Assembly (NCBI RefSeq): GCF_000006565.2
Contig: NC_031478.1
Location: 5,542,212 to 5,606,211, forward strand
DNA: 64,000 bases
From: Toxoplasma gondii ME49
Lineage: Eukaryota > Apicomplexa > Conoidasida > Eucoccidiorida > Sarcocystidae
Direction: 5' to 3'
Shown here: positions 48,801 through 60,676 of the stretch, piece by piece
Position numbering within the stretch: position 1 is the first letter of the stretch
Layout: each line of letters begins with the position of its first letter
Program-made: the position numbers and the translations under genes
Notes under the pieces: generated by a model
What the model was told of the DNA's origin: nothing
Seen by the model: only the letters and a program-made list of their open reading frames with translations
Databases searched by the model: none

Positions 48801-51800
48801 AGAATCCTCTCGAGGCGCTCCAGGCCTTGCGACCACCGCTGGATACTCTCTGCCTCTTCTCGCTCTTCTTCCTGTCGCCGGTGTTTCTCTGTGTCCCTCG
48901 CTTTTTCATCTTTTTCTGCTCCACAGGGTAGGGCGCGAAGCTCGGGCCTGGGAGACCCTGTTCCCTTGGAAGTCGCCTCAGGTTGCAGCGCATGTGCAGA
49001 GAGAGACGAGGCAGCAGGGGAGGCGGAAGGCGGGGAAACCAGTTGAAAGGGGTTGTAAGCGAGAGCTTGTGAGACCAGCCACCCGGGGTCTCTAGGACAC
49101 AAGGAGAAAAAAACCTAAGACGCAAATACAGACCGCGAGCAGAAGACGTGCAGAGAACGAGTCGCTCGGATATAGTACATTTCTGCATTTGTGTGTTACC
49201 TCTCTTCGTGCAATCCGTCCATTCGCTCCACTGGCCACGACGGATGAAGCGCATCCTTTTTCAAGATGCGCAAGTCAAAAAACGCCTGCATGAGTGGTTG
49301 TGTCGCCACAAATGCACATCTCCAAAAAGGATTCGGTAGAGATGAGCAAGTGGAAAAAATGTCATTTCGTGTGTACACATCGAGAAAATGAGGCGCCGTT
49401 CTCTTCCTTCGTCGCACTGTGTCCATTTCACCACTTACGATACCCACTCTGGCAAACGGATCGACGTTGCCGCTTTACAAACACATGCACGCGTGAGAGA
49501 GTGTCTGATATTCGATTGGATTTATAGAGCGTTTTGCGGTGCGATGTACGTGATTCGCGAATCAAGCGGTTCACTCCTCTTTGCCATCATTCGTTTCTCG
49601 AGTGAAGGACATGTATCAGAAATTTAATCGTGGGCTCGTCGAGAGCCTGCCGGCTACTCCGCATTTAGACACGGAACAGGCTCACTTGCTATCACCCTAA
49701 AGTCCAATCCTCCTCTTCGAAGTGGCCTCTCTGTTGTTCAACTCTTGCTCGAGAGCGACGGGGAGAGCCGGAGAGCTAGCGAGGGCACGAAACGAGGAGC
49801 GGAAGAAACAAGAGAGTACAGAAGAGAGATAGGGACTGAAGAATCCAAAGGTTTGCAGTGACCTCGCTTCTCCCTCCCTCTCTCGTTTCATGCATGTGAA
49901 ACAGGAGGAAACCTGGAGCGGGAGAAAGAGTCGAGACGACCTTTTCTCTTCGGTCTCTTGCCCTCTCTGGTCCGTCTCTCGCTTGCTCTGTTTCGCTCTT
50001 TTGCCCGTCCATTTGATATCTTCCGCTCTTCTCTCGTTCTTCCTTGCTGCTCATGGTTCGCAAGCACTCGAAACAGAAGGCCACTTCTTCTTCCTCTCTT
50101 CAATTTGAAATGTCTGCAAACAGCCTGCCTCCAGGCTGCTGCGGATATCGCTGAGCGAAGTCGACAAGAACGGTGAGCGCAGCGACAGCCTGGATCCCTG
50201 CACTCTACACCCCGTCCTCTTCTCCCGTCTTCACCACATTGGACGCACGCAAGCAATCTCCTCGTTGTTCACAAGTCTTTCTACCTACCTACATATATAT
50301 ATATATATGCATATATGTTTGTAAATATGAACAGAGATACCTGTGCAGCCTAAAATCTGCCTGACACCGAATGTGTCCAGAATGAGTACAATAGGCGCAT
50401 GCATGCGTCTAGAAAATCGACTTCCACACACGCAAACAGATGTGTGTCGGAGCTCCTGCATCACACGCTACCCGCTTCTACTCTCGACATACGTACGCAC
50501 ATATGTAACGAAAGCCTACATCCTTACACGCTACCTGTCTTAACCGCATCTGGAAGTGCATGCATTAAAAAAACTGCGTGCACAAAATATAAGCTGCCCT
50601 TTCCCCCGTAAGACGTGTGAGGTGTAAGAGGGACTGGCATCCGGCTCGACAGTTCTGGGGCTCGAGGACGGCAAGTCGTCCGCGCTGTCCAAGAGCGTCC
50701 CTTTCCTTCCCCAGTGCAGTGTTTTTTCCGCGCATGCATGTGCTGCTCACATGGAGAAGATCTGCAAGTGCTCACCGGCAGCGAAAACCTCAAATGTGTC
50801 CGAACAGCTGCACTCCCAAAGCGTTCTTATCGATTATAATGAGCAACAACCTACCGTATGTTGCATACATACGGACACACATATGCATGCAGATAACTAT
50901 CCATGCATGCGTCTACCGCATAAACCCGTCGTAAGTGAAGTTACATATTTATGTCTGTATGAAGATAAATCAAATCCACACCTCTGTATTATTGAGTTTA
51001 GTTTTCCGGTCTCCGTTTCTTGTGTCCGTTTGCGTTTGCTCCATGTTCAGCCTTTCGGCGTCTCCTGGCTTACCTTGAAGTCTTCTTCCGCCGCATCGGG
51101 ATGTCTTCCGCGTTCCGTCCACCGCTCTTCTCGAATGTCTTCCAAGAGGTTTCGGTACCATTGGAAGCTGGTCGCTCTCTCTCGCTCGCGCTCCTTGCTT
51201 GCAGACTCTGTTTTGCCTTCCTCAGGTGCAGAGAAGACACATGGTTCGCGAGCCAGGTTCTCCAGAGCATTGATGCAGACTCGCTCGGCCTCCGCAAAGC
51301 GGGAACGTCGTCTTAACTCCATAGCGAGACGCTCCACGCTCTGGGCCTCTACGGCCCAAATACGAAGCGTGCTCCTTCCTCGTCGAGGACACCAGTCGCC
51401 GGCTTCCAAACTCCCCCGCTCCTTCTCTTCATCCCCTTGATTTTCGAGAGTCACAACCAGCGTCAGAGTGTTCGGCGCCACCTCGTCATCTTTTGCCATC
51501 CCTTCTGTGCATGTCTGCTTCCCCGCCCCCAGCTCGTGTTCGTCGCCTTCTTCTCCCCAGCTGGGAGGCAGCAGGCCCACACCGAGGGCCTCCGAGGCTG
51601 CGCTGCAGGGGCACAGCCACCTCTGGACATTTCCAGTGACCTGGGGCGCGGCGTTCGGCAGAACGGTCAGGACGGGTTTCTCCCAGGGGACTGCGCCGCC
51701 TTCTCGCTCGAGAAAAGCGTGCACGCCTTTCAAACTTAGCGCACACACATCCACAGCCATGCTCGGAGTCGGTCGCAGTTCGTCGCAGAGAAGGCCTACG

Positions 51801-54685
51801 CCTCCGTCTCCACTCGCAGGCTCTTCCGACTGAGCAGCGCCGCTCAAGTTGACAGCGGGACCCGCCTTATCGCCGCCCGAGGCAGGAGACAGACCTCCCT
51901 TTCCGCCACCTCTGTACTGATCGACATTGAGGACACTCGTCGTTTTGGCCTGGGAGGTTGTGAGGACTGTCTCTGCATTGCCCGACGGCGCGGCAGAGGC
52001 GCCGGCCTTCTGCGCGAAGCCAGCAAGGCCTTGGAGACGCTCGCGGGAGGCTCTCACGCCTAACACGAGAAGGAGGACATCCTCCGCATCTTCCTCGCTT
52101 CTCCCAGGAGCAGCAGCGGACGAGAAGGCACAGCCGAGAAGACCGCTGAGGCCCTCGTACTCGGGGTAGCGCTGCAGCGAAGAGACGAGAGAAAACCGAT
52201 CTTTCACACATGTTTCTGAGGGCGAGGAGACAGCCTGCAACACTGTGGGCTTCGCGAGTGGCTCAGACCCATTCCGAACCTCTCGACGCCCGAGGCTCAT
52301 GGAAACCCTCAAGGAGGCTACGAGGGGCGCAGGAAGGTAAAGCCACGGGAGGTAAGGAGCAGTGGCAGGGTCTGAAGCGTGGTCAGGCTGCACAGTCGAC
52401 GCCGAATACGTTTCCTCCGACGTCGCGGACGGACGAGGAGGCGCGGCGGTCGCCTTGTCTTCTGGGTTACCCAACGGCGCGGGCCTTTGCGAGTTTTGCG
52501 GGGGGGTCTGTCGAGGCAGCTCGGCCGGTTTCTCAGTTCGGCCAGCGGTTGCGTCGCCCACATGCGCGGATCCAACAGGCGACTTGCCCTCGTTTCTCAC
52601 AAGAATCAGAACCTCGCACGTCGACAGAGTCACCGCGAGACGGCGCCCGCTGCGGCTCACAGCAATGTGGACGACGTCCACAGCTTCGTCTTGTTCGAGT
52701 TTCGGACTCGGCCTGAGCCGACCCTTTGCGGAGCGGCGCGGAAGCGTGCGGGAATCGCTGTCAGCTTTGGGGAATGAAGACAACGGTTGCGAGCAGGAGT
52801 AGCCGCGCGCAGAAGCTGGGTCGTGAGAAAGGAGAAATGTCTCAACTTCTTCGTCCGGAAGGCGTTCAGCCGAAGCCGCCTCTTGTCGACTTGAGAATGT
52901 TTCTTCAACGTCCAGAGTGAGGAGGGAACGGAGTTCGGCAATGGCGACAGGACGGTAGAACTGCGCGCCCCATGGCTCGTCGAGGAAGGAGAGTACTGTG
53001 GTCTCTCCCTCGGCCGGCTCGGGAGGTGACTCGTGGGCATGGCGCAGCCCGAAACTTGCTTCCGGCTTCTGCTCTCGCAGGGAAGCCTCAGCGAGCTTCT
53101 CGGCGTCGCTCTGCAAGGATTTCCGCTTGAGACTGGCCGCAACTTTCGCGGCGTATCGGAGGCAGGACAGGAGAGGGAGCAGGAGAACGAACGGGCGATC
53201 TAACTCGGTGTTTGGCTCCAGTTCCTCGTCCTCGGCCACGCTTTGCGGCTGCTCTTCGAGGAATGCGCGCTGCAGGCGCAGTTTCTGCGGGTCGTTATAA
53301 TCTTCTTCATCTAATTCGGGGCGCAGGCGACAGAAATTCGTGACGGCGACCCAGACCCGTCCCTCCTCAGCGTCGAACCCCCCCACAAAGAAACGCTGCG
53401 CGCGTCGGTCCAAGGCGTAGGCTGTGGGGGCCGACGGCAGAGTCGGCAGGTGCTCGCTGGTGCAAAACGAAAAAGGCACGTTTTCTGTTGGAAAGGACCA
53501 ACCAGGCGCCGCTTCCACGGCAGCGGCTCCCCCTGTCTCCTTTCTGTCTTCGCTTTCTGGACACACAGCTGGGGCTTCTGCCTCCGATGCCGCTGCAGCG
53601 TCTCGAGTCACGCTCTCTTTAGACGCCTCCGCCTCGTCGCAGGCGGCCTTCAAATCCTCGATAGCTTCACCAGACAGGAAAAGGAGGGACGCCTTCTTCT
53701 TCCGGACACTCGCAGAAAACAAAAGAAGGCCGGCGTGAGAACTCACCGCGAGTGAGAGACCGTGAATGGGTGCAGCGATTCGAAACCGGCGCTTGATACG
53801 CAGCGGAACCTGCTCCGCAGTTGATGCAGAGTCGACCTCTGACAAGGGGCGAAGAGGACACACTTTGAAAGCTTGGAAAGGAGAAGCAATTGAGGGACGA
53901 GACGAAGAAAGGGCGTTGTCCTTGGATCTGTGTACGGACGACGGTTCCGACGAGCTGTGCAGATACGCAGTGTCGTACTGCAGGAGGAAAACATCACCCG
54001 AGGCTGAATTTAGGGAGCATTCATCAAGATTTCCCGCAACAAGGAGAAGCCCATGTTCCGGCAGAAGTCTGGCAAGGCCCACTGGCTGCTCGTGGACGTA
54101 ATAGAAGCTCGCAGACGCCCGTCGAGGCTGTCGGGTCTTCCCCCCTTCTTCTAGGAAGCACGATGAGGGTACAGGAAGGACGTAGCAGTACACCGTGGAG
54201 TCGCGCCACGCTGTCACACACACCTGGTTTCGCCACCGGCACACATGTGAGTTTGGTAGCAGCGACGACAGTTCAGGACAACAAAGGGGGGACGCAGGAA
54301 GAGACGCAGCAGAGCCGGGACCCGCTGCTACTTCTGGGCTGCTGACCCTTCCCCGTGCCGGACCAAGCAACCGGCCGATAAGGGGGAGACGTCTGAAGAA
54401 AGAGACCTCCGCAGGGATGCTTGAAGATGTGCGTGGAATGGCGAAAGAGGTCCGAGATGCAAGAGGAAAAGCTTGCAAGTCTACGGCGCAGGACGCGACA
54501 ACACGGGCGGCAACTGCATACGACTGAGCAGGGCTGCATGCAGACACTTCCCCGCCTCCGTTCCCGCCAGGTACTTGCGCGCTTCCGCCTCTGCCTAGCT
54601 CCCGCACATCCCCGTAGGTTATTCGATGCGAAAAGGCTTGCCCGCTCGTGCACGAGGAAGGAAAAGAGACTCTCGGATCTTCCAT
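33865..54685 (-). CDS. NBAS: Giant NBAS/Sec39-like vesicle-tethering protein, five or more exons
   Basis: Exons 54685-51074, 49285-49200, 49091-48656, 48352-35003 and 34500-33865 predict about 6,040 residues. NBAS (Sec39 in yeast) belongs to the NRZ/Dsl1 complex, which tethers Golgi-derived COPI vesicles at the ER. The start ATG (54685, context ACCATGG) opens a 1,204-codon exon that looks like the beta-propeller region. The Sec39 part lies at about residues 2,300-2,950. MLEQHLDAIEFLNRH and the helix with LDRAVYLHQRAC then PPEELYEILL match the human arrangement. NAAPSLTDPSLAAARELLRIC and STPLQVRLAA follow in the same order as in human NBAS. The rest is Ser-, Glu- and Arg-rich insertion, including a coded SPSSSPSSS repeat. 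The 86-base exon 2 is required for phase. The TAA at 33865 overlaps a GTAAGT donor, so another exon is likely. Confidence 0.85.
37941..37995. repeat. 12-bp tandem repeat inside the NBAS-like exon
   Basis: The unit GGAGAGGAAGAA recurs about four to five times on the plus strand. On the coding (minus) strand it encodes the repeating SPSS unit of the low-complexity insertion. The 12-base period keeps the reading frame, so copy number can change without disrupting the gene. Confidence 0.85.
50293..50308. repeat. AT dinucleotide microsatellite
   Basis: Eight AT units are preceded by CTACCTACCTAC and followed by GCATATATG, inside intron 1 of the NBAS-like gene. Confidence 0.9.
50395..50910. promoter_or_regulatory. 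Cluster of GCATGC palindromes
   Basis: GCATGC occurs in extended palindromic form near 50398-50405, 50557-50564, 50732-50739, 50884-50890 and 50903-50910. TGCATGC is a known apicomplexan promoter and ApiAP2-binding motif. Five copies in about 510 bases of intron is more than expected. They may mark an intronic regulatory element or promoter, or be simple repeat drift. Confidence 0.35.
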
Positions 54686-57596
54686 GGTGATTCTCAAAAC
54701 CAGTTGTCTAGAATAACGAAATGCCGAGAAGGCCCCTCCAGAAAACCAAAAGTGGCGCAGGGCCACTCAGGACATATTCACAACAGCAGTCGCTTGAGGT
54801 CGTTAGTCATTGGCCCTTTTCGGAGTGATTTTCTGACAGAACAGGTTAGCCGGTCCAAAACGGCACCTCAACAGAAACCGAAACTCCTTTAATCTTCGTC
54901 TTAGTCTCCCGATCTTCAGTGTAGGGGTGACGAAGACTTTTCGATTCCCTATGAGGCGCAACGAGGGTGGAAACGTCGGAACACCGTCTACCGTGGACAC
55001 TCTGCAGACTCCGCAGGACAGAACGAAGTAGCTTTGTCTAAGACAAAAACATGGATACGGTGAGGGTGTCTGTCAACCTCCAGCAGTTAGAATGGAGGCG
55101 AATCTGATAGAGCGGTCTGCAGCAGGGAAACGGCAAGGCCCAGGTTACCAACGACAATTTAGACAGCCTATGCAGCGGCTGGGGTCCCCGGTGAATTATG
55201 TGGAGTCCCAGGGCATCGTGTAACAACTACAGCACAGACAACGAACCATGTTCCCTTTGAAAAGAAGAAGAGCGGAAACCTGTACAAGAATTGGCAACCT
55301 TACTTTTCTACCGTTTACCGGGGACAGATCTGCAGCAGGAGAAGACACCTTGCTGCAAAGAAACTGCGAAGGAACGGTGCCAAAGAACTCATTTTGCCAC
55401 TCACATGTCTAACTTCATCAAGCAATTAGCCGCCGGACAAGAAACCATCGTGTTGTCTGCACCTGTGTGACCTACCGGGAGATTTATTCCGAACGCTGAA
55501 CCGCCTACGTTGGTTGCACGGGACGTTGGTGTGCCGCAAGGGACGAGAGAGACCATAAAATGAGGTGGAACGGCACACAAGTCAAGAGTCTACGACATGC
55601 AGTTCGGACAAGACTCTTCCCGGTCGCATGGAACAGGCGATAAGCGCTGCAGTGTTAAAACTCACATCAGGACACATCTATCTGGGTCCGCGTAGTGCAC
55701 ACCTTCAGTGCGGAAAGCGTTTTCCGCGGCAAAGATCTCTTCCCGTGTAGAGAAGACGCACTGCATGCGGTGTACTCTACCACATCTGACCGCCAATTAT
55801 CGGTGGTCACTTCCGCCGAACATGTTGTCTTGCTTATTGTTTCGTCGCCAGCATACTCACAATTTCTGTTTCACACGGTAACGTCCAGAGGAACGCAACC
55901 GGCAAGCATCCGACAGGTCGCTGGCCTGTCAAAAGGCCACAGCTGGAAGTGGTTCCGCCTCGTGCCTTGAGACGTCCTGCCCGTCCAAGCCGCGAGATCA
56001 CGTCCGTCACAAAAGTGTGTAGTAGTTGGTGTGGCAGGTGATCATGCCGGTCAAGCACGAACTGATTCTGCGATAATGGCAAGTCTCCAGTCCCAATGCG
56101 ACAGACCTTTCGTCTTGCACATACTAGCTTCACTGGCTACAGGGTATGCCAAGCAGTGCCTAGTCGGTCACCTATGCGCCGATTTTAAATTAAACACTTA
56201 CATAAAAACAGCTAGCATCTCTCCATAACGTGGCATATATGCGGAAGGGTTTGGCGAGACACAACATCGGGGCGTCGAGATGGACATGACAGACGTTTAG
56301 CACATCAGCGGGTGAAAGAAGCCCTCACATTCACAGACTGGAAAGTCGCATACACAAGTCGCGTATTAGGAGAACCTGGCTTTCTGCGTGATACCCGTAA
56401 CCTGAAACGCGTGGCATTCGAGCATATCGTGTATCTTAGAAGTTGACGACATCGTTGTACACGAATTCCCGAACGCATGGTCAGTCTCTGACCATTCAGT
56501 TTGGCTCCCAGCCCCTTTGCTAGGCTGTGGGAGTCAGAACAGGCAAGGCACCATTTGTCAGTCAAATTAATTCACTCCTTTCCGCCATTAGAGGTTGTCC
56601 GTTTGTCTATAGTCCTCGTGTTTACAAGCGTTATGTTGGCATCGATTTTCAGCCATATGCCTCAACAACACAGAAAGAGCTCGCTTTGTACATATTGTTT
56701 GCTACAACCACGGACACGACGGATACAATTGACGTCGAGATTCGCTCTCCGATATGCAACGCGTCGCCGTGCATCTCCTAGGTGGGTTTTTAGCCCTTAA
56801 AAGCATCTGTCTCTCCTAAGAAACCGGATGGTTGGGTACAATTTGGCGTCAGCGTTAAACAGGATCACTGGGATGCAGACTAAGTCAGTGTCAATTTTTC
56901 GCCATCCACACTAAGTGCCATGGCAAAATGTGTGTACCTCTGAAGGCATTTGTGTGTGCTTGGGAGACCGCCTTTTGCCGTGCCCATGTATATATTGGGA
57001 TCATTCTTCCCGAGTATCGTAAACGAAAGATCCTTTGTAAGTCTGTTGCTGAGCGATTCATCGACGCTGCAACGATGGAACTCAAAACAAGGTTCTGCAT
57101 ATATCGCTTCTCCGAACGGTGAAGGAAGCCCAAATCTGGTGTTTCCCTCTCCCCAACAAGCAATCGCAATTCGTTGTCCCTTGACAGCATACCAACCATC
57201 TGCGTCCTCACGAAAACGCCTTCGCATGCCGTGATACCATTCATCTGGTCAGTGTTTTTTTGCAATGTGTGTCAGTTGAAAAAAAACGAAAACCATGAGC
57301 TGCTGGTGGTTCTTGTTCACGGGCTGCTGACACCTAGCAGAAAACTGTATTCTCAGAGGGAATCGCGTCTCCTTGAAACCGCTTTTCATCAGGGAAAACA
57401 AGCTGTGTAAGTGTCTGAAGCTGGGTTCTTTATGACTCCCTTTTGAGCGGTAACTTAATACTGAACGTGTAAGAGAACCGATTGATGGTTTCCACACATG
57501 TGACGTTTTATGAATTCTACTGAGATAAACTGGATAGCACAGAATGTTGTCTGTGTATCTTCTCCTTAAAGCCGTAGTAGCCTGTTTTCGTGTCTC
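54686..57596. other. Spacer with ambiguous open frames
   Basis: The left part should contain the NBAS-like promoter. At 56880-57227 (minus) a 115-codon frame reads like protein, with GWYAVKGQRIAIACWGEG and later FTILGKNDPNIYMG. The other minus frame (56891-57265) and a plus frame (56950-57234) are also open, so coding strand and phase are unresolved. A plus-strand frame at 56527-56781 after a possible CAG acceptor is similarly unproven. Confidence 0.35.
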
Positions 57597-58127
57597 TTAA
57601 GGCGACAGATGCTTTCTTGGCGTCTGATAAGCATCGCATTTTTGAACAGCTCTGTGGTCTGTTTTTGCTCGTCTTTTCGGAGTCTGGACCGGCAACGTCG
57701 AAGACGGTACTGCTTTCAGAACGAGGCTTCCTGGTGCCCAGGTGTCGAGAGGGGAAGGTTCTGGCATTTCCCCGCATGTCCACAACGAAGCATCAAGATC
57801 CTTGTCTCCTGGATCGAACTCTATACAGCACATTTTTACATTTGACAACAACACTTTCCAAGTGAAGTACGCGGCAAAAGAAAAGCACTTGCGATCAATT
57901 AGCCTCCGATACAGTAGTGCAGCACCAGTGTCTATCATTTCTTCAACGATCTGTTGACTAATGCCTTCCGCGATTGTCGGCGCGAGGTCGGCGTCAGTGT
58001 CACCATCCCCATGCTTTCGACCAGCCTTAACAACATCAGTTTTCTGGGCCCGATTCCTCTTGCCGGCTACAGCAGACAAAGGAATTGTCGAGCTCGTCTT
58101 AGAAGAGTTGTGCTTCAAAGTCGACAT
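57597..58127 (-). CDS. C2orf81-like (DUF4639) protein, tentative
   Basis: I place the start at the ATG at 58127 in context CAGCAATGTCG; the frame is open further upstream without a better ATG. This gives 176 residues. A Lys/Ser-rich N-terminus leads into a helical segment, GISQQIVEEMIDTGAALLYR, then LIDRKCFSFAAYFTWKVLL. The protein continues through DASLW to EPSPLDTWAPGSLVLKA. From memory, this order (helix ending near a Cys-x-x-F, then a Trp, then EP-S-x-x-D-x-WAxGS) is that of vertebrate C2orf81, a protein linked to cilia. Only male gametes of coccidia carry flagella, so such a gene could be gamete-specific. The 3' end is uncertain because a GTACCG donor follows LVLKA. No database check was possible. 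Confidence 0.5.
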   Translation of the reverse strand: MSTLKHNSSKTSSTIPLSAVAGKRNRAQKTDVVKAGRKHGDGDTDADLAPTIAEGISQQIVEEMIDTGAALLYRRLIDRKCFSFAAYFTWKVLLSNVKMCCIEFDPGDKDLDASLWTCGEMPEPSPLDTWAPGSLVLKAVPSSTLPVQTPKRRAKTDHRAVQKCDAYQTPRKHLSP

Positions 58128-60676
58128 TGCTGGGCTGCATGGAGAAGGGATTAAATGTTGAGCTGTATCTGGGGCAGAGTCAGACAGTTGTACCACACAT
58201 GGCAGCCACCTCGAACTGGTTGCTCACTCCAGAAACAAAGTCAAAATTTGCTTACGTAACTCTCTTCAACTGTTGAAAATGCACGACTGTGTCGGGCGGT
58301 GCTGTCGTGGCTTTCCAGCCAAAGCAGGTTATGCCAGTCGGAGGGCAAGGCCTGGCTGGGATAGCTGTGTGGACATGCCGCGAGACCGAGACCGATTCAC
58401 TGCAGCTGCGCAGAAGGTGTATATGGTAAATGCACAGATGATCTCACCACTAACTGTTTTAGGGGTCTTCGGCGTTCATGCTGCCGTAAACTGTGCGGCC
58501 GCTTAATTCCTGTTGCTGCGCAGGAACGTAGGACTATGGACAAAATACGTTCCGAAGACGATTAAGGTTTTACTCTCTGAGGGGTAGCGCATTCACCAAT
58601 GTCCTGTTCATACTAGAAAATTTGACTTAAAGACAAGAGTGCAGATGAACACCAGCAGACCGAGGAAGTTGATAAAATCATTCGGCGGAGTGGGGCGTGT
58701 AAAGTCAACTGTGTGGCCCACCAGCAATATAGCCGTGATCCACCTCGTACATTCCGTGCTGCACAAGATATCGGGTATCCGCCAAGTGTCTGACAGTACG
58801 ATTTGTCATCACATTATACAGGTCTATAAATTATCTGATCGGCGACTCGCCTGTGGTTGAGGGCCTCAGAACAGCCCATGTTCTTGTCGTATTGTTGCTT
58901 CTCTTAAGGCAACGTAAACATAACAGCATGCCTGTATGACCGACAGGTTATGGGTATCCCACCACTACAATGAAGAAACCTTCGAATTTGCAGATGCCGC
59001 CTGCATCTCTCAGCGCACTGTGGAACTGACTAGATAATACTGACTGATAACAGCTTGTGAATCAAACTCTGTCAAGCTGTTCACGTTCTCTTAGAAATCG
59101 ATCGCCTGTGGAGGGGTTCTTCAGCACAAGGATATTGCATGAACTTACTCTTCCAGTTGCCGATCCTGCATTGGGAGAACCAGTTCACGCGCCACAGTGT
59201 CAATACGATTTGATGTCGAGGCGGAGCACGATGCTCTACAAACTGTTTGGTGGTTCAGCTTTGTCCACATATAGCACAACCCATCGACCGAGAGAGCTGT
59301 TAGACGAGCCCAGGTCATCCGAAAGGAAGCAAACACCACCACGGCAGATATACTGCCTAGAAGGCATGCTGTCCTTGCTCGCGGCAACTCTGAGATAATT
59401 TGTTGCGATCTGGGGCGGTTGTCTGCTAGTAGCAACATGACGACTTTCGAAGAAGTGTCTCTCAGTGCAAGTGAAAGACCGTCGGGTGCTCGCCAGTGAT
59501 GAAAAATATGACTTTGTGAAAATGTCAGGAATGGCTGGTGACCGCTCTCCAAGCATCCACGTAGGATACCACTGAAGAAAATCCTCGTAAGACAATCCAG
59601 CGTCATGTGCGCTGTTCTCGTCACACCACTTTTGTACTTTAACATTGGCCACCTGACAGGACATACGACTGCAGGATAGCATGTCCGCAAGCTTGAGCTT
59701 TGCGTGGTTACCCTGCGCGTGTCCGTCATACAGTTAACATGACTGAACCACTCGCTTGACAGTCGCAGACAAGCAAAATATAGTGCCATCTACGGGTACA
59801 ACAACGAAATGTGAGTGGCATTTACAGGCCACGGTGTTTAGAATGCCTCATGGCTGCGTGTCTACAGGTTCACCCTTGTAGGAGCTCCCGTGTATATCGC
59901 CGGGAGGAGCTCAAAGTTCCGAACAATACATGGCTAAGATATGAAATCTAACAAAGAAAATCTTTGCATTTGAATTTATCCGGAGATAACGATTAAAGTT
60001 TGCGACTTGCGGAGGGTTGTTTCCGAGGACGGTACGCAACGTACACTTTGTGTGAGCATGAAAAATTACGCGGTGCATGAGAAGGGACCGACAGTGTTTC
60101 TCGAAACGCTGTAACGGAGGTATGGTGGCATCAAGACACTGGCGAAACCTGATTTCCACTATAGTTCCAACAGACTCTGTGACCCCCTGACCCCCTAAAA
60201 TTCTGGCCAGTACTACACAAAGTGTGTTCCCTTGTAACTGTGTGCATGATGCAACGACGGTCTCGACAAATGGCCATCTTTGGTAAGGGATCGAATGCAC
60301 AACCAACTTGGAGTTCCTCAGCTGCTCCGTGAGCAAATTGGTACCGGAGCGCTTGTGCAAAGCCTGTGGATCTCGAGACGTCATCATACACATCAGAGGT
60401 GATCACTCCCCGTCTGTACCGCTGATTCTTCTTTCCACACTTCCTTCGGACTTTCATCCCCTCTACATGCGAAATATTCCATCATGCAGCTCCCCAGCAC
60501 CCTGGAGACCCCTCTGAGGAATAAGAGAACAAGTGGCAGACAGCTGGAATCTCGAAGTCGTTTCTGCACAATAGACTCCAGCTCTACATGTTTTCCCAAT
60601 CGAAGTCCCCAAGTCACCGAAAGCCCGCAGCACAGAACTGCAACTCTCAATTATTGGAGACCACTGTTTGCTTCTC
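58128..60676. other. Spacer with a possible EF-hand-like exon
   Basis: This 2.5 kb contains an open minus-strand stretch at 59542-59733 that could be an exon (see the separate entry). A second minus-strand stretch (60131-60457) starts just downstream of the 112-residue gene and may be its 3' UTR. Nothing else is recognisable. Confidence 0.4.
59542..59733 (-). other. Candidate exon with EF-hand-like end
   Basis: The translation contains KLKLADMLSCSRMS, then VQKWCDENSAHDAGLSYEDF followed by LQWYPTWML. The pattern of an acidic/polar loop, a Gly, SYEDFL and an aromatic-rich exit helix resembles the second half of an EF-hand, though the loop is degenerate. Possible acceptors (CGCAG near 59713, GTCAG near 59660) have weak pyrimidine tracts. 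No GTRAG donor follows closely, so the gene model is incomplete. Confidence 0.3.

Larger units (their letters stand above)
49286..51073 (-). other. Intron 1 of the NBAS-like gene
   Basis: The donor AAG|GTAAGC and acceptor ATGCAG|GC bound 1,788 bases, both in phase 0. The intron holds an (AT)n tract and a cluster of TGCATGC-type palindromes. Confidence 0.75.

Noticed and set aside
50041..50180. Extra exon in NBAS intron 1, readable as VLVDFAQRYPQQPGGRLFAD
   Set aside because: Two minus frames and two plus frames all look equally coding, and no GT donor follows in the phase needed by the neighbouring exons.
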